A DNA stretch of 64,000 nt from DASRIA01 sp963816975 (GTDB lineage: Bacteria; Actinomycetota; Thermoleophilia; Solirubrobacterales; JBBDJG01): assembly GCA_963816975.1 (NCBI GenBank), contig CAWFMD010000005.1, positions 150,393 through 214,392 on the forward strand, given 5' to 3'. Numbering within the stretch: position 1 is the stretch's first letter; the number at the start of each line of letters is the position of its first letter. Position numbers and translations under genes: made by a program. The notes under the pieces are model-generated. The model worked only from the letters and a program-made list of their open reading frames with translations. It was not told the origin of the DNA and ran no database searches. Of this stretch, positions 36,384-48,394 are shown piece after piece.

Positions 36384-37202
36384 GTGCGCAGGGGGTTCGT
36401 GACGGGGATGCTGGGGTGTGCGCTGCTCTGCGTGCTCCCCGCCGGCGCCGATGCGGAGCTGGTGGGCGAGTTCAACGCCCGCCTCAAAGACGTGCAGCGC
36501 TCCTACGGCGCGTACACGGTCGTCGCCGACGCGCGCGCGTACGAGACCTCGGGCGCGCCGCCGCCGATCCTGACAAACGCGACCGTGCACTTTCCCCGCG
36601 GTGCCGCGCTGCGCCGCGCGTTCCTGCGGGACGACTTCTACTGCGATCGCGTGCGGCTGGAGCGCTACCCACCCGACCCGGCGCGCTGCCGCAGCTCCCA
36701 CTTCGCGTCCGGCACCATCCTGCTCGACGCGCGCCCGCACATCGACACGCCTTTCTCGGCCGACATCCACCTGTTCCTCGCGCGCGGCGGGCCGGGCACG
36801 CTGGCCGGCGTGACCGTGCTCGTGATCCCGAACGAGTTCACGCCCGTGTACGCCTATCAGGTGCTGGAGGGACGCCTGGTGAACGAGTCCGGGACGAGCG
36901 CGCGCTTCGGCTTCCGCCTCGAGCTGCCCACGTACGTCAAGCCGTTGATTCCCGGCCTGTACCTGCACCTCGCCGAGATCCACCTGAAGATCCGCGGATT
37001 GCGGCTCGCGCGCCGGGGGCGGCGCCCCCTGTTCTGGACTCGGGTGCCCCGCTGCCCGCGAAGCCGCAAGGTGTCCTTCGGCGCCGACTACTCGTTCGCG
37101 GGCGGCGCAGTCATAAAGAAGCGCCGCCGGGTGGATTGCCGGCGCTTCGTGAAGCGCCCCGCCGTGCACCGCGAGGGCCGCGTGCCCGGCGCTCCCGGCT
37201 AG
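36384..37202 (+). CDS. Secreted protein of unknown function
   Basis: The 272-residue protein has a signal peptide (RRGFVTGMLGCALLCVLPAGADA, cleavage likely after ADA), a predicted beta-rich body with no membrane segment, and a basic, arginine-rich C-terminus. Four cysteines could form disulfides outside the cell. I do not recognise a named domain; similar secreted proteins appear common in Solirubrobacterales. GTG at 36384 is chosen to place the signal peptide at the N-terminus. It is flanked by truB and ribF, which are usually adjacent, so this gene appears inserted. Confidence 0.7.
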   Translation: MRRGFVTGMLGCALLCVLPAGADAELVGEFNARLKDVQRSYGAYTVVADARAYETSGAPPPILTNATVHFPRGAALRRAFLRDDFYCDRVRLERYPPDPARCRSSHFASGTILLDARPHIDTPFSADIHLFLARGGPGTLAGVTVLVIPNEFTPVYAYQVLEGRLVNESGTSARFGFRLELPTYVKPLIPGLYLHLAEIHLKIRGLRLARRGRRPLFWTRVPRCPRSRKVSFGADYSFAGGAVIKKRRRVDCRRFVKRPAVHREGRVPGAPG

Positions 37203-37223
37203 CGTCATCTAGCCTCCACGGCG

Positions 37224-38159
37224 ATGGACGTCTTCAGGTCGCTCGCGGAGGTCAAACCCGCCGAACACGGGCGCTCGATCGCGCTCGGGACGTTCGACGG
37301 CGTGCATCGCGGCCACCGCCGCGTGATCGGCACCGCGGTCGAACACGCGCGCGCGCAAGGGCTGCGCCCGATCGTCGTCACCTTCGACCCGCACCCGCTG
37401 CGGGTCCTGCAGCCCGCCGACCCGCCGCCGCTGCTCACCGACACAGCCGCAAAGGCCGAGATCGCGGCCCAGCTGGGAGCGGAGGAGCTGCTCGCGATCC
37501 CCTTCACCGACGAGCTGTCCCAGATGGAGCCGGAGGACTTCGTGGCCGACGTGCTGGTGGGCGTGCTCGACACTCGCCAGGTGAGCGTCGGCGCGAACTT
37601 CCGCTTCGGCCACGGAGCGCGCGGCGACGTCGACCTGCTGCGCTCGGGGCCGGAGTTCGAGACCACCGTCGTGCCGCTCGTCGAGCATGGCGACTCGCCG
37701 GTCTCCTCCAGCCGCATCCGCGAGCTGGTCGCCGCAGGTGACATGGTCGCTGCGGCGGACCTGCTGGGCGCGCCCTACCGCATGGAGGGGGAGGTGGTCC
37801 CCGGTGATGCGCGGGGACGCGAGCTCGATATGCGCACGGCGAATGTCGCGCCGGCGCCGGGTGCCCTGATCCCGCGGGCCGGCATCTACGCCGCCACCGC
37901 GCGGGTCGAGGGCGGGGAGGTCCCAGCCGCGGTCAGCATCGGCGTGCGCCCGACGTTCGAGGACGCCGGCGATCTGAGAGTCGAGGCGCACCTGATCGGA
38001 TGGGAGGGCGACCTGTACGGCCGGCGGCTGCGCCTTTCGTTCCTCGAGCGCCTGCGCGACGAGCTCAAGTTCGACTCCGCCGCGGACCTCCAGGAGCAGA
38101 TGAGAGATGACATCGAGCAGGTGGAGCGGATCGCCGCGCGGTCGGTGTCGCCCCGGTAA
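37224..38159 (+). CDS. ribF: Bifunctional riboflavin kinase / FAD synthetase
   Basis: The 311-residue enzyme makes FMN and FAD. The N-terminal nucleotidyltransferase domain has GTFDGVHRGH (about 22-31), the TFDPHP loop and the FRFGHGARGD segment. The C-terminal riboflavin kinase domain (about 180-305) has PRAGIYAATARV and VSIGVRPTF. ATG start at 37224. The truB-ribF-rpsO order is conserved apart from the secreted-protein gene lying between truB and ribF. Confidence 0.94.
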   Translation: MDVFRSLAEVKPAEHGRSIALGTFDGVHRGHRRVIGTAVEHARAQGLRPIVVTFDPHPLRVLQPADPPPLLTDTAAKAEIAAQLGAEELLAIPFTDELSQMEPEDFVADVLVGVLDTRQVSVGANFRFGHGARGDVDLLRSGPEFETTVVPLVEHGDSPVSSSRIRELVAAGDMVAAADLLGAPYRMEGEVVPGDARGRELDMRTANVAPAPGALIPRAGIYAATARVEGGEVPAAVSIGVRPTFEDAGDLRVEAHLIGWEGDLYGRRLRLSFLERLRDELKFDSAADLQEQMRDDIEQVERIAARSVSPR

Positions 38160-38177
38160 CTGCTACCTTCCTTCGCC

Positions 38178-38447
38178 GTGACTCTCACCAAAGAGGCCAA
38201 GACAGAGGTGATCCGGAAGTTCGCCTCCCATGAGGGCGACACCGGCTCGCCGGAGGTCCAGGTCGCGCTGCTGACGGCACGCATCAACGAGCTCACCGAG
38301 CATCTGCGCACACACAAGAAGGACCACCATTCCCGGCGCGGCCTGCTGATGCTGGTCGGCCAGCGGCGGCGCTTGTTGAACTACCTCAGCAGGCACGACG
38401 TGGACCGGTACCGGTCGCTCGTCCAAGAGCTCGGCCTGCGCCGTTAG
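38178..38447 (+). CDS. rpsO: 30S ribosomal protein S15
   Basis: The 89-residue S15 has its standard length and all signature segments (GDTGSPEVQVALLTARINEL, HKKDHHSRRGLL, LVGQRRRLLNYL). It nucleates the central domain of the 30S subunit. GTG start at 38178. In many bacteria rpsO and pnp are cotranscribed and processed in the gap between them, and the same pair occurs here. Confidence 0.97.
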   Translation: MTLTKEAKTEVIRKFASHEGDTGSPEVQVALLTARINELTEHLRTHKKDHHSRRGLLMLVGQRRRLLNYLSRHDVDRYRSLVQELGLRR

Positions 38448-38459
38448 CACGGCGTTGCA

Positions 38460-38517
38460 GGGTTTCCGGGCCGCGCCCTGAACAGGGCTTGCGGGCTCCG
38501 GATGAGGCTGGAAACCC
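38460..38517 (+). ncRNA. Structured leader upstream of pnp, Actino-pnp-like
   Basis: GGGTTTCC (38460-38467) pairs with GGAAACCC (38510-38517). Inside lie CCGC (38471-38474) with GCGG (38491-38494), and GCCCT (38475-38479) with AGGGC (38484-38488) around a GAAC tetraloop. The position before pnp matches the Actino-pnp RNA motif known from actinobacteria and thought to control the exonuclease. I recognise it by location and nested stems, not by a covariance model. Confidence 0.5.
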
Positions 38518-38616
38518 CCAAAAGGGGCCGATGGCCGCTGCTATCGTTCGCGCCTAGATTCCGGAGAGTCCCAAACCGCTGAGCAGCCGACCGGAGGCTG
38601 CCCCGAAAGGAAATGA

Positions 38617-40890
<2,274 letters not shown>

Positions 40891-40923
40891 CGATGGTCGA
40901 TCCCGCGACCATCTAGCGACACG

Positions 40924-42207
40924 TTGGCCCAGGAGCACACGCTCACCCAACTCGACTCGGGCATCCGGGTCGTCACCGAACGCGTCCCGTCCGTGCGGTC
41001 GATCGCGCTCGGGTTGTGGGTGCGCGTGGGCTCCCGGGACGAAGGGACCGAGCAGGCCGGCATCTCGCACTTCCTCGAGCACATGCTGTTCAAGGGCACG
41101 CAGGAGCTGACGGCCGAGCAGATCGCACAGGAGTTCGACGGGCTCGGCGCCGACATCAACGCGGCCACGAGCAAGGAGGCGACGGTCCTGCACGCGCACT
41201 TCCTCGACGAGCACCTCGACCGCGCGTTCCAGGTGATGGGCGACATGCTGCTGCGCTCGACCTATTCGGACCTCGAGTCCGAGCGGGAGGTCGTGCTGGA
41301 GGAGATCGCGATGTACGAGGACGAGCCGCAGGACAAGGTGCACGACGTGCTCTCCACGGCCGTGTTCGGCGACCATCCGCTGGGACGGCCGGTGATCGGC
41401 CGCGGCGACGTGATCTCCGCGCTCACGCCCGACACCGTGTCGGCGTACCACGACGCCCGCTACCTGCCGGGCGCGATCGTGGTGGCGGCCGCGGGCAACC
41501 TCGAGCACGAGGCGATCGAGCGGCTCGCCGGGCGCTGGTTGAGTGTTTCGCGCAACGGTGACCTGCGGACGCCTGAGGCGGCGCCGCCGCGCAGGGATTC
41601 GCGCGCCGTGTTCCACTGCAAGGAGACCGAGCAGTACCACATCTGCATCGGCGGGGAGGGGATTTCGCGCAACGACGATCGCCGCTTCGCCCTTTCGATC
41701 CTGGACGCGATCCTGGGTGGCTCGACCTCTTCGCGGCTGTTCCAGGAGGTGCGCGAGAAGCGCGGCCTCGCCTACTCCGTGTACTCCTGGGCCAGCCAGT
41801 ACCAGGACACCGGTCAGGTCGGCATCTACGTCGGAACGCGCGAGGACAACGTGGTCGAGGCGCTCGCCGTGATCGGCGGTGAGCTGTCGCGGGTGCGTGA
41901 CGAGCGCGTCGGCGAGGACGAGCTGCGTCGCGCGCGTGAGCACGTGAAGGGACGGCTTGCGCTGTCGATGGAGTCGACCGGCGCTCGCATGAACCGGCTC
42001 GGCCGCTCCGTGCTGATGGACACGCCGCTGCTGACGCTCGACGAGACGATCGCGCGGCTGCAGGCGGTCACGTGCGAGGAGCTCGAGCAGCTCGCCGGCG
42101 ACCTCTACCCGCCGAGCGGCATGTCGGTCGCGGCGATCGGCCGTGACGAAGACCTCTTCCGTAATGCGCTGGCGCCCGTGAGCGCCGAGCTCTCCAGCGC
42201 GGCGTGA
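40924..42207 (+). CDS. M16-family zinc peptidase
   Basis: The 427-residue protein is a pitrilysin-family peptidase with the inverted zinc motif HFLEH (about residues 50-54) and the downstream glutamate in the EREVVLEEIAMYEDEP helix. The second M16 domain includes REKRGLAYSVYSW. Such enzymes, commonly encoded after pnp in Gram-positive bacteria, resemble mitochondrial processing peptidase; bacterial substrates are mostly unknown. TTG start at 40924. The stop overlaps the GTG of dapB. Confidence 0.92.
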   Translation: MAQEHTLTQLDSGIRVVTERVPSVRSIALGLWVRVGSRDEGTEQAGISHFLEHMLFKGTQELTAEQIAQEFDGLGADINAATSKEATVLHAHFLDEHLDRAFQVMGDMLLRSTYSDLESEREVVLEEIAMYEDEPQDKVHDVLSTAVFGDHPLGRPVIGRGDVISALTPDTVSAYHDARYLPGAIVVAAAGNLEHEAIERLAGRWLSVSRNGDLRTPEAAPPRRDSRAVFHCKETEQYHICIGGEGISRNDDRRFALSILDAILGGSTSSRLFQEVREKRGLAYSVYSWASQYQDTGQVGIYVGTREDNVVEALAVIGGELSRVRDERVGEDELRRAREHVKGRLALSMESTGARMNRLGRSVLMDTPLLTLDETIARLQAVTCEELEQLAGDLYPPSGMSVAAIGRDEDLFRNALAPVSAELSSAA

Positions 42208-42878
42208 TCCGCGTCGCGGTCTCGGGCGCCGCGGGGCGCATGGGACGCACCGTGTGCGACGCCGTGGAAGCGGCGGGAGACATGGAGCTGGTGGAGCGTG
42301 TCGACCCCGCCCTCGGGGTCTCCCTCGAGCAGGCATTGAAGGAGACTGCGCCCGACGTGGTCGTGGACTTCACGATCCCGGACACGGTGTTCGGCAATGC
42401 AAAGCTATGTCTCGAGCAGGGAACCCATGTCGTGGTGGGGACGACCGGGCTCGCGCCACAGCAGGTCGAGGAGCTGCGCGCGATCGCGGGCCGCTCCGCC
42501 GGCAACTGCCTGGTCGCACCAAACTTCGCGATCGGCGCCGTGCTGATGATGCAGGCGGCACGGCTGATCGCCCCCCACATGCCCGACTGCGAGATCATCG
42601 AGCTGCATCACGAGGCAAAGCTCGACGCGCCGTCCGGGACGGCACAGCGCACCGCCGACCTGATCGGCGAGGCGGGCGGGCGCTCCGACCCGCCGATCCA
42701 CAGCGTGCGGCTACCCGGCCTGGTCGCCAGTCAGGAAGTGATCTTCGGGGGCCTCGGGCAGACGCTCACCGTGCGCCACGACACGCTCTCGCGCGAGTCC
42801 TTCATGCCGGGCGTGCTGCTCGCGGTGCGGCAAGGTGGCGGAGATCGACGGCCTCGTCGGTCGGGCTCGAAAACGTGA
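42204..42878 (+). CDS. dapB: 4-hydroxy-tetrahydrodipicolinate reductase, frameshifted at the C-terminus
   Basis: The 224-residue DapB reduces HTPA in lysine/diaminopimelate synthesis. The N-terminal nucleotide motif SGAAGRMGR, GTTGLAPQQ, the catalytic ELHHEAKLDAPSGTA segment and RHDTLSRESFMPGVLLAVR are all intact. After LLAVR the frame reads an odd GGGDRRPRRSGSKT. Skipping one base at 42832-42836 and another near 42858-42862 restores VAEIDGLV and VGLENVM with a TAG at 42881-42883, the normal DapB end. Two single-base insertions, real or sequencing artefacts, are the likeliest cause. GTG start overlaps the M16 gene. Confidence 0.9.
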   Translation: MIRVAVSGAAGRMGRTVCDAVEAAGDMELVERVDPALGVSLEQALKETAPDVVVDFTIPDTVFGNAKLCLEQGTHVVVGTTGLAPQQVEELRAIAGRSAGNCLVAPNFAIGAVLMMQAARLIAPHMPDCEIIELHHEAKLDAPSGTAQRTADLIGEAGGRSDPPIHSVRLPGLVASQEVIFGGLGQTLTVRHDTLSRESFMPGVLLAVRQGGGDRRPRRSGSKT

Positions 42879-42888
42879 TGTAGGCCCG

Positions 42889-44312
42889 CTAGGTCTGCGC
42901 CGGCGCGGCCAGCGCCGGCCTGATCCATCCGCCCAGCGCCGTCTCCAGCTCCTTCGCCACGGCCAGCACCTCGGCTTCGCGGTAGCGGCGGCCGATCACC
43001 TGCACGCCGATCGGGAGGCCGTCCGGCGTGCGGCCGGCGGGCACCGCGACGGCGGGCAGGCTCATCGCGTTCACGTACGTGGACATCGAGAAGAGGTCGA
43101 TCTCCTCGTAGTCCCGGCCGTCGATCTCCAGCACCTCCGTCCCGATCGGGAAGGCGGTCGGTCGCCGAGATCGGGCACACCGCGATGTGGTTCGTCTCGA
43201 GCCACGCGTTCACGGCTCGCTCCAGGTCGAGGCGATGGGTGAGCTGTCCCGCGTAGGTCGGGAGGTCCGATGCTGAGCGTCTCGCGGCGCGCCAGGAGGC
43301 GCTGGATCTGCGACGACAGCTCCTGCTCACGCGGCTCGATCATCGGCCACAGCAGGGCAATCGTCTCCGCCAGCGCGATGCTCTCGAACACCTCGCGCAC
43401 CTCGGCCTGGAGCGGGGGGCGCTCCTCGACGACCTCGTGGCCCGCCTCCGCCAGCGCACGTCCCGCGTTGCGCACGGCCGCGCGGATCGCCGGGTCGACG
43501 GGGCAGATTCCGTCCTCGTCGAAGATCGCGACCCGCAGGCCCCCGGTTCGGTCCGCGGTCACGGCGTGCGGCGCGACATCGGGGTCCGTCGTCGGGTCGG
43601 GCTTTGCGAAGATCGGCAGCAGCAGCTCGAGGTCCTCGACGTACCGGGCCATCGGCCCGATCTCCGACCACAGCTGGATCGACATCGCCTGGGGGGGCGG
43701 GAAGTGGCCGCCGTAAGGCACCACCCAGCGGCCCGGCTTGAGGCCGGTGACGCCGTTGAAGTGGGCGGGCACGCGGATCGAGCCGCCGTAGTCGGAGCCG
43801 ATGCCGAAAGGCGAGATCCCGGTCGCGAGCGCTGCGCCCTCGCCGCCCGACGATCCACCCACCGTCCGCTCCGGGCTGTGCGGGTTGCGCGTGGCCCCGT
43901 AGACCAGGTTGTTGGAGTCGTAGTGGAACGCGAACTCGGGAATGTTCGTCTTGCCGAGCAGGATCGCACCCTCGCCGCGCAGGCTGCGCACGACCGTGGC
44001 GTCCTGGGTCGAGACATTCCCCTCGAAGATCTTCGAGGCGTCGCAGCAGGGCATCCCCGCCACCTCGATGCACTCCTTCGCGGTGAACGGCACCCCGTGC
44101 AGGGCGCCCAGTGGGCCGCCGGCGTCGAGCGCCTGCTCCGCAGCCCGCGCCTCCTCGAGCGCCTCCTCGAAGCGCGGCAGCACGACGATGTTCAGGTCCT
44201 TGCGCTGCTCGGCCCGGTCGATGTGCGCCTGGACCAGCTCCACCGGGCTGATCTCGCGCTCGCGGATCGCTTGGGCCATCCAGCCGGCGGACTGTTCGAG
44301 CAGCTCCGTCAT
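42889..44312 (-). pseudogene. Amidase-signature enzyme, two frameshifts
   Basis: Read from ATG 44312 the protein has the amidase signature: catalytic lysine in GVPFTAKE, the GGSSGGEGAALA serine motif, and GSDYGGSIRVPAHFNG. Near 43275 the frame breaks: the following segment (ASDLPTYAGQLTHRLDLERA) continues in a second frame, and near 43145 the C-terminus (EVLEIDGRDYEEIDLFSMS to the stop at 42889) is in a third. As sequenced it would give a product lacking its final quarter. The substrate is unknown; related enzymes hydrolyse fatty-acid amides, or act on Gln-tRNA in GatA. The start overlaps the stop of the next amidase (ATGA). Confidence 0.8.
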
Positions 44313-45744
44313 GCCACAGCCATCTCGGGCCGCCGCGTGATCCACGGTCGCGCTTCCTCCAGCTGGGCGGAGAGCGACAGCAGCAGCTCCTCGCCGGCCG
44401 GGGGGCCGACCAACTGCACGCCGATCGGCAGCCCCGCCGGCGACTGCACCAGCGGCAGCGAGATCGCGGGCTGCCCGGTGACGTTCCAGACCGGCGTGAA
44501 CGGCACCCACCCGGCTGCGTTCAGCAACCATTGGAACGCCGGCTCGCCGCCCTTCGGCGCGAGCCCGCCGATCGGCAGCGGCGGCTGCGCGAGGGTGGGG
44601 GTGACCAGGATGTCGAGGTCGCTCCAGGTGGCGACCAGCCGACGGGCCATCTGGCGCAGGTAGTCGAGCGCTGCGAGGTAGTCGGTGGCCTTCCACGAAT
44701 CCGCGAGGGTGACCATCTCGCGCGTGAGCGGCTCGAGCTTGTCGAGGTCGAGCGGCTGCCCGCGCAGGCGGCCGTAGGTGTGGACCTCGTCAGCCACGCC
44801 GGCGGTCCAGATCTTGATGAAGTTCTCGACGTACTGCTCGTCCGCAAAAGGCGGCGCCGGCTCGACCGCGTGGCCGAGAGACTCGAGCAGCTCGGCCGTT
44901 TCGACCACGGCCGCGGCGCAGTCCTCGTGGACCGGTGCGCCGGTCGGGGATGCGGTCGTGTAAGCGATGCGCAGCGCCCCGGGGCTGCGCTCCACGGCAT
45001 CGACGAACGGCGCCGAGGGGTCGGGCGCCCAGTACGGATCGCCGGGCTCGTAGCCGGCGATCACGTCGAGGATCAACGCGGTGTCGGCGACGTTGCGGCT
45101 GACGCAGCCCTCGATCGCCACCGCTCCGGCGAACTCGCCGAACTCCGGCGCCAGCGACACCCGTCCGCGGCCGGCTTGAGGCCGACGAGCCCGCAGCACG
45201 ATGCGGGGATGCGGATCGAGCCACCCCCGTCGTTGGCGTGCGCGACGGGCACCATTCCGGCCGCAACCGCCGCCGCGCTCCCGCCCGACGAGCCGCCCGT
45301 CGTGCGGGACGTGTCCCATGGGTTGAGCGCGGGTCCGAAGCGCAGCGGTTCGGTGACGGGCAGGATGCCCATCTCGGGGGTGTTGGTCTTGCCTACGATG
45401 ATCGCGCCTGCCGCGCGCAGGCGTCGCACGAGGGCGCTGTCCACGGAGGGGACCCACTCCTCCATGGCCGCCATGCCCATCGTCGTGCGCACGCCCTCGG
45501 TGAGGGCCACGAGGTCCTTGATGGCGATCGGGACTCCGGCCAGCGGGCGGGAGTCGCCGGGTTTGATCGCCTCCGCCTCTGCCAGCGCGCGCTCCGCGCA
45601 GAGGGTCACGAACGCGTTCAGGCCGGGGTTCAGGCGGTCGATCGCCCGCAGCGACGTCTCCACCAGTTCCCGCGCGGAGACATCCCCCTCGCGCACCGAC
45701 GCCGCCAACTCGTTGACGGGTGCGAACATCAGATCCTCGGTCAT
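44309..45744 (-). pseudogene. Second amidase-signature enzyme, one frameshift
   Basis: From ATG 45744 (good AGGGGG ribosome site) the frame holds the amidase core: catalytic lysine in PIAIKDLV, TGGSSGGSAAAVAAG, and GGGSIRIPASCCGLVGLKP. At about 45170-45178, in a CCGG-rich spot, the frame shifts by one base; the next frame continues GRGRVSLAPEFGEFAG through to the stop at 44309 with a normal C-terminus (GLPIGVQLVGPP). One missing base would explain it. The two amidases form an operon and are not close copies of each other. Possibly intact in the living cell. Confidence 0.8.
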
Positions 45745-45818
45745 TTCTCAACCCCCTCGTGGAACGGGGATGGAGCCTAGCCGAACCGCGACGCCCCAAG
45801 CTGGAATAATCGGCGGCC

Positions 45819-46730
45819 ATGGCCTCCGAGATCTCAGAGACGTCGCTGGGCGCGATCCTGACCGCGATGGTGACGCCGTTCGACTTGCACGGCGCCGTCG
45901 ATGAGGGCGCCGCCCGCGGCCTGATGCGCCATCTGGTCGATCACGGCTCCGATGGAGTCGTGATCGCCGGCACGACGGGGGAGGCGGCGACCCTGGACGA
46001 CGAGGAGAAGCTGCGCCTGTTCGAGGCCGCGGTCGACGAGCTCGGCGGCCGCGCGACCGTGGTCGCCGGCACCGGCTCGAACGACACCGCCCACTCGGTG
46101 CGCCTCACCAGAGAGGCTGCTGCGCGTGGCGTCGACGCGGTGCTCGTCGTGACGCCGTATTACAACAAGCCGAACGCGCGCGGCGTACGCGCGCACTTCG
46201 AGGCGTGCGCGGCGGCGGCCGGCGACACCCCGATGCTGATCTACAACATTCCCGGCCGCTCCGTGATCAACGTCGAGCCCGAGCTGCTGATCGAGCTGGC
46301 GCGGATCGGCAACGTCGTCGGGGTCAAGCAGGCGAACGCCGACATGGACGCGGCGCGCCGCATCGTCGAGGAGTCGGACCTTGCGCTGTACGCCGGTGAC
46401 GACAACCTGCTGCGCCCGTTCGGGGAGATCGGGGGCGCAGGTGGCATCACCGTGTCCTCGCATCTCGCGGGGGAGCGCATGAAGGAGGTCTTCGAGGCAG
46501 CCCGTGCCGGCGACACGGCGCGCGCCCAGGCGCTGGACGCCGAGCTCGAGGACCTGTACGCGACCTTGTTCATCGCTCCGCCGCCGGCGACGGTGAAGGC
46601 GGCGCTCGCGGAGCTGGGGTTCGAGCTGGGCGGCGTGCGGCTGCCGCTCGTCGAGGTTGACGAGGCGGAGCGGGCGGAGTTGCGCAGGATGCTCGATGCG
46701 CTGCGGCCGGCAGTGGCGGCGAGGGACTGA
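45819..46730 (+). CDS. dapA: 4-hydroxy-tetrahydrodipicolinate synthase
   Basis: The 303-residue TIM-barrel aldolase condenses pyruvate with aspartate semialdehyde for lysine and peptidoglycan precursors. GTTGEAATL binds pyruvate, the tyrosine of TPYYNKP is the proton relay, and the Schiff-base lysine is in GVKQAN (about residue 168). ATG at 45819. It shares the pathway with dapB about 3 kb upstream but is separated from it by the minus-strand amidase pair. Its stop lies just before the RNase J start. Confidence 0.94.
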   Translation: MASEISETSLGAILTAMVTPFDLHGAVDEGAARGLMRHLVDHGSDGVVIAGTTGEAATLDDEEKLRLFEAAVDELGGRATVVAGTGSNDTAHSVRLTREAAARGVDAVLVVTPYYNKPNARGVRAHFEACAAAAGDTPMLIYNIPGRSVINVEPELLIELARIGNVVGVKQANADMDAARRIVEESDLALYAGDDNLLRPFGEIGGAGGITVSSHLAGERMKEVFEAARAGDTARAQALDAELEDLYATLFIAPPPATVKAALAELGFELGGVRLPLVEVDEAERAELRRMLDALRPAVAARD

Positions 46731-46732
46731 CG

Positions 46733-48394
46733 CTGGCCTCCACCCTGAGGGTCCTGCCGCTCGGCGGTCTCGGCGAGATCGGCAAGAACATGACGGTGCT
46801 CGAGTACGACGGACGCATCGTCGTAATCGACACCGGCTTGATGTTCCCGACGCCGGAGATGCTGGGCGTCGACCTCGTGCTGCCCGACTTCTCTTACCTG
46901 CTCGACAACGCGGACCGGATCGACGGCATCGTGCTGACCCACGGCCACGAGGACCACGTCGGGGCGCTGCCCTGGGTGCTCCGCGAGCTGGACGCCCGTC
47001 CCCCGGTCTACGGCGGGCCGCTGACGATCGCGATGGCGCGCTCGAAGATCGAGGAGCACAAGCTGAAGAACGTGCCGATGCACGACATCGAGCCCGGTGA
47101 GCGGTTCGAGGCGGGTCCGTTCGACCTGGAGATGATCCACGTCTCGCACTCGATTCCCGACGCGTGTGCGGTGGCCGCGACCTGTGAGTTGGGCACCGTG
47201 ATCGTGACCGGCGACTACAAGTTCGACCAGACGCCCGTGGACGGCCCGCCCACCGACGCGGCCCGGCTGGCGGAGCTCGGCCGCGAGGGGGTGCTGCTCC
47301 TGTGCGGTGATTCCACCAACGCCGACCGGCGCGGCACAGCCCCGTCGGAGGCCAGCGTCGGACCGGTCCTGCAGGAGGTGATCGGCCGCGCCCAGGGTCG
47401 CGTGGTGGTCACGTCCTTCGCTTCCAACGTACATCGGCTGCAGCAGGTGATCGACGCCGCGATCGCGCTCGATCGCCGGGTCGCCGTGGTCGGCCGCTCG
47501 ATGCGCAAGAACCTCAACATCGCGCGCCGGCTGAACCACGCCGAGGTGCCGGAGGGGCTGCTGGTCTCGCCCAAGGAGATCGAGAGCTTCCCCGAAGAGC
47601 GGCTGGTGATGCTCACCACGGGCAGCCAGGGCGAGCCGCTGTCGGCGCTGCGCCGCATGGCGCACGGCGAGCACCCCAACGTGAAGCTGCACGCGGGCGA
47701 CACGATCATCTTCTCGGCGACCCCGATCCCGGGCAACGAGCGGGCGGTCAACGAGACGGTCGACCGCCTCTACCAGATCGGCGCCACGGTGATCACCGCC
47801 CAGGACGCCGCCGTGCACGCGTCCGGCCACGGCTGGTCGGAGGAGATCAAGCTGATGCTGAACCTCACCCGCCCAAAGTACGTGATGCCGGTCCATGGGG
47901 ACCACAAGCGCCTCTACCTGCACGGACTGCTCGCCGAGGCCGTGGGCGTCGACCCCGCGGACATCTTCCGCGGGCGCAACGGCTTGCCGCTCGAGGTCGA
48001 CGAGACGGGCGCGCGGTTCGGCGCGCAGGAACAGACCGGAGTCGTCTTCGTGGACGGCGTCGAGGTCGGGGACATCGAGGACGTCGCCCTGCGTGACCGG
48101 CGCGCGCTGTCGGCGGACGGGATCCTGATCGTCGTGGCGACCGTCTCGGGCCAGGACGGACGGCCTCTCGCCCCGCCGGAGGTGATCGCCCGCGGCGTGC
48201 CGTTCCTGGCCGAGTCGGACGGTGTGCTCGACGACCTGCGGCCGACGATCGAGGAGTCGCTCGCGCACGCGGCCGCGGACGAGGTCCACGAGGTCTCGCT
48301 GCTGCAGGAACACCTGCGTGAGGACGTCGCGGCCTTCATCTACGACCGCCTGCGCCGCCGGCCGATGGTGCTGCCGGTGGTCGTGGAGGTCTAG
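46733..48394 (+). CDS. rnj: Ribonuclease J, apparent CTG start
   Basis: The roughly 553-residue metallo-beta-lactamase/beta-CASP ribonuclease has endonuclease and 5' exonuclease activity in mRNA decay and rRNA maturation. The zinc motif HGHEDHVGALP lies near residue 76, with beta-CASP motifs later (PVHGDHKRLY) and a C-terminal domain. The conserved N-terminus LRVLPLGGLGEIGKNMT precedes the first ATG (46790) in frame, so translation must start earlier; the only candidates are CTG at 46733 (GAGGG 7 nt upstream) or CTG at 46727, which overlaps the dapA stop. Starting at the ATG would delete the first strand. Confidence 0.9.
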   Translation: MASTLRVLPLGGLGEIGKNMTVLEYDGRIVVIDTGLMFPTPEMLGVDLVLPDFSYLLDNADRIDGIVLTHGHEDHVGALPWVLRELDARPPVYGGPLTIAMARSKIEEHKLKNVPMHDIEPGERFEAGPFDLEMIHVSHSIPDACAVAATCELGTVIVTGDYKFDQTPVDGPPTDAARLAELGREGVLLLCGDSTNADRRGTAPSEASVGPVLQEVIGRAQGRVVVTSFASNVHRLQQVIDAAIALDRRVAVVGRSMRKNLNIARRLNHAEVPEGLLVSPKEIESFPEERLVMLTTGSQGEPLSALRRMAHGEHPNVKLHAGDTIIFSATPIPGNERAVNETVDRLYQIGATVITAQDAAVHASGHGWSEEIKLMLNLTRPKYVMPVHGDHKRLYLHGLLAEAVGVDPADIFRGRNGLPLEVDETGARFGAQEQTGVVFVDGVEVGDIEDVALRDRRALSADGILIVVATVSGQDGRPLAPPEVIARGVPFLAESDGVLDDLRPTIEESLAHAAADEVHEVSLLQEHLREDVAAFIYDRLRRRPMVLPVVVEV

